NCBI GenBank assembly: GCA_023410475.1
Contig: JAEYPS010000028.1
Span: 186,001-250,000, forward strand
Direction: 5' to 3'
Source of the DNA: Bacillota bacterium
Lineage (GTDB): Bacteria; Bacillota; Clostridia; Christensenellales; SZUA-584
DNA: 64,000 nt
A program made the position numbers and the translations under genes. The notes under the pieces are model-generated. The model was not told the DNA's origin. It worked only from the letters and a program-made list of their open reading frames with translations, and did not search any database. Shown here piece by piece: positions 61,568-64,000 of the stretch; the first letter of the stretch is position 1; each line of letters begins with the position of its first letter.

Positions 61568-61638
61568 CTGCTTCTCTTGGGCAGTTTTTTCCTTCTGGAC
61601 ATATAAATAGTATTAAAGCCGCAGGGTTCCTGCGGCTT
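61568..61638. terminator. Terminators between converging operons
   Basis: A weak CTGC/GCAG hairpin with six Ts (61568-61590) ends the crh transcript. AAGCCGCAGG (61616-61625) with CCTGCGGCTT (61629-61638) is a strong stem usable from either side. Confidence 0.7.
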
Positions 61639-61670
61639 CACTTTCCTTGGTTTTAATATATAAAGGTTAT

Positions 61671-62666
61671 TTACAGCGCCTGCGATATAGCGACGGCCAC
61701 AGCGACAGTGGCGCCTACCATCGGGTTGTTGCCCATGCCTATAAGCCCCATCATTTCGACGTGAGCCGGAACGGAGGATGAGCCCGCGAACTGCGCGTCG
61801 CCGTGCATCCTGCCCATAGTGTCCGTCATGCCGTAGGACGCGGGGCCCGCCGCCATGTTATCGGGATGCAAAGTTCTGCCCGTGCCGCCGCCTGACGCGA
61901 CCGAGAAGTATCTCTTGCCGTTCTCCATGGCCCACTTTTTGTACGTGCCCGCTACGGGGTGCTGGAACCTTGTGGGGTTCGTCGAGTTGCCCGTTATAGA
62001 TACGTCTACGCTCTCGTGGCGCATTATGGCCACGCCTTCGCTTACGTCGTCTGCGCCGTAGCATTTTACCTTCGCGCGCTCTCCCTGTGAAAACGCCTTT
62101 TCCCAGACTATCTTGAGCTCGCCTGTGGCGTAGTCGTACTCCGTCTCGACATTGGTAAAGCCGTTTATGCGCGATATTATGTACGCAGCGTCTTTGCCGA
62201 GCCCGTTAAGGATTATACGCAAAGGAGTCTTCCTTACCTTGTTTGCGGTCTTCGCTATGCCTATCGCGCCCTCGGCAGCCGCGAACGACTCATGCCCCGC
62301 GAGGAAGCAGAAGCACTGCGTTTCTTCGCGCAGCAGCATGGCGCCGAGATTGCCGTGGCCAAGGCCCACCTGACGCTGGTCGGCTACGCTGCCCGGTATG
62401 CAGAACGCCTGCAGCCCGATGCCGATGGCTTCCGCGGCCTCCGCGGCGTTTTTACAGCCCTTCTTTATAGCTATAGCCGCGCCCAGAGTATACGCCCAAA
62501 CCGCGTTTTCAAACGCTATCGGCTGTACGTCCTTGACTATCTTGTCTACATCGAGGCCTTTTTCACGGCAGCAGGCCGCGACGTCCTCAAGGCCGGAAAA
62601 GCCGTATTCGCTCATGCAGGCCTCTATGCCCTTTATCCTTCTCTCATATCCTTCAAAACGTATCAT
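61671..62666 (-). CDS. GGGtGRT protein (function unknown)
   Basis: This 331-residue protein belongs to the family named for its GGGTGRT motif, here near residues 266-272. The motif is followed by a glycine-, methionine- and serine-rich tail (GMTDTMGRMHGDAQFAGSSSVP, MMGLIGMGNNPMVGA). It has no signal peptide. The family is common in anaerobic Clostridia and has no established function. It is encoded 12 bases after a NifU-like scaffold gene, the usual pairing, which hints at iron-sulfur or other metal-cluster chemistry. Confidence 0.85.
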   Translation of the reverse strand: MIRFEGYERRIKGIEACMSEYGFSGLEDVAACCREKGLDVDKIVKDVQPIAFENAVWAYTLGAAIAIKKGCKNAAEAAEAIGIGLQAFCIPGSVADQRQVGLGHGNLGAMLLREETQCFCFLAGHESFAAAEGAIGIAKTANKVRKTPLRIILNGLGKDAAYIISRINGFTNVETEYDYATGELKIVWEKAFSQGERAKVKCYGADDVSEGVAIMRHESVDVSITGNSTNPTRFQHPVAGTYKKWAMENGKRYFSVASGGGTGRTLHPDNMAAGPASYGMTDTMGRMHGDAQFAGSSSVPAHVEMMGLIGMGNNPMVGATVAVAVAISQAL

Positions 62667-62678
62667 TGATAGCTCCTC

Positions 62679-63371
62679 CTATTTCGCGCGCGGGTCTATG
62701 TGCTTGACCGCATCGTTGTACTGCCCGTATGTTCCGGTGCATTTCTCGAGAGCCTTGGCCGGGTCTTCGCCCTTGCGTATGGCTTCCATCATCTTTCCGA
62801 GGTGGACGAACTTGTAGCCTACGACTTCGTCGTCCGCGCTGAGCCCTATGTCCATAACATAGCCTTCGGCCATTTCGAGGTATCTGACTCCCTTTTCCTT
62901 CGTGCCGTACATCGTGCCTATCTGTGATCTGAGGCCTTTGCCAAGGTCCTCAAGCCCGGCGCCAATAGGCAGGCCGCCCTCCGAGAACGCCGTCTGTGTA
63001 CGCCCGTAAGCTATCTGCAAAAACAGCTCGCGCATTGCCGTGTTGATGGCGTCGCATACGAGGTCGGTGTTGAGCGCTTCAAGTATCGTCTTGCCCGAGA
63101 GTATCTCGGCCGCCATCGCCGCGCTGTGCGTCATTCCGCTGCACCCGAGCGTCTCAATGAGCGCTTCTTCTATGATGCCCTCTTTGACGTTGAGCGTAAG
63201 CTTGCATGCGCCCTGCTGAGGCGCGCACCAGCCCACTCCGTGGGTGAGTCCCGAGATATCCGATATCTGCTTGGACTTTATCCACCTGCCTTCTTCGGGT
63301 ATGGGAGCGGGGCCGTGCTTAGGGCCTTTTTTTACGCATACCATCTCTTCCACTTCTTTGGAAAACTGCAT
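62679..63371 (-). CDS. NifU-like iron-sulfur scaffold family protein, GGGtGRT partner
   Basis: This 230-residue protein contains an IscU/NifU N-terminal-like domain (about 40-125) with GWCAPQQGACKL, then ETLGCSGMTHSAAM. Its C-terminal extension of about 100 residues is not found in ordinary IscU. Several cysteines could hold a cluster. No IscS-type desulfurase lies nearby. It starts on a GGGG-rich site and is the first gene of the two-gene unit with the GGGtGRT protein. The exact role is unknown. Confidence 0.78.
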   Translation of the reverse strand: MQFSKEVEEMVCVKKGPKHGPAPIPEEGRWIKSKQISDISGLTHGVGWCAPQQGACKLTLNVKEGIIEEALIETLGCSGMTHSAAMAAEILSGKTILEALNTDLVCDAINTAMRELFLQIAYGRTQTAFSEGGLPIGAGLEDLGKGLRSQIGTMYGTKEKGVRYLEMAEGYVMDIGLSADDEVVGYKFVHLGKMMEAIRKGEDPAKALEKCTGTYGQYNDAVKHIDPRAK

Positions 63372-63489
63372 TGATAATTACCCCCTATATGTGAATTTTT
63401 TATCATACACGTATGTTTTCATATTAAATCAGATTATATCAGCCATTAGGCAAAAAGAAAACATTTTATAACGAAATCCGAGCGCTTTT

Positions 63490-63524
63490 TACAATAAAAA
63501 GGCCGCCGGAGCGTTATACGGCGG
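63490..63524 (-). terminator. Terminator of the flavodoxin-like gene
   Basis: On the minus strand CCGCCG and CGGCGG (63503-63524) form a stem followed by CCTTTTTATTG. Confidence 0.8.
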
Positions 63525-63551
63525 TCGATATGATAAAATCTGATTATTAAA

Positions 63552-64000
63552 CTATTGGTTCAGTTTTTCAGTTAATGCTTTTATTACGGATTCGCTAAGA
63601 CTTTCGATTTCGTCTTTGCTGACTTTGTATGCCGAGGTGTCTTTTCGAGCAGGCTTCGGCTCGGCAGGCAGCAGGTCAGCGATATGAAGATCGACAAGCG
63701 CGAAAGGCTCGTAACCTGTACGCTTCGTGAGATCGCTAATAAGCTTAGGATTCGGGCCGTCGGCCCCGCCGCTAATGGAAGCGTAAGCATAATTCTTGTG
63801 TGTTTTTTTAAGCTGCTTAAGATAGGGGCGAAGCGGTGTCGCAGCGCAACCCATCCAGACAGGGCCGACCAGCAAGACCTTATCGTATCCGTCTATACGT
63901 TCGGGCGTCTGCTGTATGCGCGGTGTGCGGCCAAGCAGCAGGTCGCCCACTATTTTGCCCATAGTCCTCTTTTTTGTTTCTGTAATGCTGATATGCTCCG
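63552..64000 (-). CDS. Flavodoxin family protein, truncated at the window edge
   Basis: The reading frame stays open to the right edge, so the N-terminal FMN phosphate loop lies outside the window. The visible 149 residues include YDKVLLVGPVWMGCAATPLRPYL, the second FMN-binding loop of flavodoxins (W and G near the isoalloxazine), and a SGGADGP segment for the third. An internal ATG at 63962 gives 136 residues but would lack the first beta-alpha unit, so I do not take it as the start. It likely carries electrons in the cytoplasm. A terminator follows at 63490. Confidence 0.75.
   Translation of the reverse strand, partial: EHISITETKKRTMGKIVGDLLLGRTPRIQQTPERIDGYDKVLLVGPVWMGCAATPLRPYLKQLKKTHKNYAYASISGGADGPNPKLISDLTKRTGYEPFALVDLHIADLLPAEPKPARKDTSAYKVSKDEIESLSESVIKALTEKLNQ

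Noticed and set aside
1..64000. CRISPR arrays, tRNA or rRNA genes, transposases, integrases, phage genes
   Set aside because: I looked for regularly spaced repeats, conserved rRNA segments and tRNA-like arms and for typical mobile-element proteins and found none that could be supported by eye. A tRNAscan-SE and ISfinder run would be decisive.

Overview
The window looks like chromosome from an anaerobic, Gram-positive member of the Clostridia (Bacillota). The evidence is a sodium-pumping decarboxylase operon, CarD, SpoVG, YacL-type PIN/TRAM protein, Crh/WhiA/RapZ synteny, DUF1540, a GGGtGRT protein, a clostridial-type cyclic-di-GMP-I riboswitch and strong AGGAGG ribosome binding sites. I cannot place it below class. 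No rRNA, tRNA, CRISPR array, transposase or phage gene was recognised.

Layout. 1-4313: a bactofilin gene, then a four-gene sodium-translocating decarboxylase operon (alpha, gamma, separate biotin carrier, beta) behind a leader with two hairpins. 4314-4850: a repeat-rich intergenic stretch. 4850-39747: a 35-kb carbohydrate and redox island of about thirty genes. 39863-43426: an unrecognised membrane-anchored protein, small zinc-ribbon and DUF1540 proteins, and an apparently orphan c-di-GMP riboswitch fused to a structured RNA. 43427-61565: mostly housekeeping genes (rho, a membrane acyltransferase-like protein, tyrS, spoVG, PIN/TRAM, carD, a Cu/Zn superoxide dismutase with a broken start, then FHA-FtsW-PBP, uvrC, murB, PHP, rapZ, whiA, crh-like). 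61671-64000: a GGGtGRT protein with its NifU-like partner, and a truncated flavodoxin.

The island has five blocks. (i) An AraC regulator is divergent from SDR, fumarate-reductase-like flavoprotein, old yellow enzyme, cysteine hydrolase and KDG kinase. (ii) A leftward operon holds a deoxyribose-phosphate-type aldolase, an FGGY kinase, a VOC protein and an Rbs-type ABC importer. (iii) A LacI regulator fused to a complete solute-binding domain precedes old yellow enzyme, TIM-barrel isomerase, zinc dehydrogenase, PfkB kinase, class II aldolase and rhamnulokinase. (iv) A DeoR-controlled operon contains Gfo/Idh, zinc dehydrogenase, FGGY kinase, a fucose-isomerase-like protein, TIM barrel and a second Gfo/Idh. 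(v) A shikimate-dehydrogenase-like protein is followed by cupin phosphoglucose isomerase, 2-hydroxyacid dehydrogenase, KDPG aldolase and a phosphotriesterase-like lactonase candidate.

The island has many sugar-oxidising and enone-reducing enzymes but no glycoside hydrolase and no sugar-acid dehydratase that I can recognise. I infer that it may take apart an unusual sugar, sugar acid or glycoside by redox and elimination chemistry. The substrate cannot be named from sequence alone. The other observations most worth testing are the c-di-GMP riboswitch transcript, the LacI-solute-binding fusion, and the Crh locus that lacks glmR.
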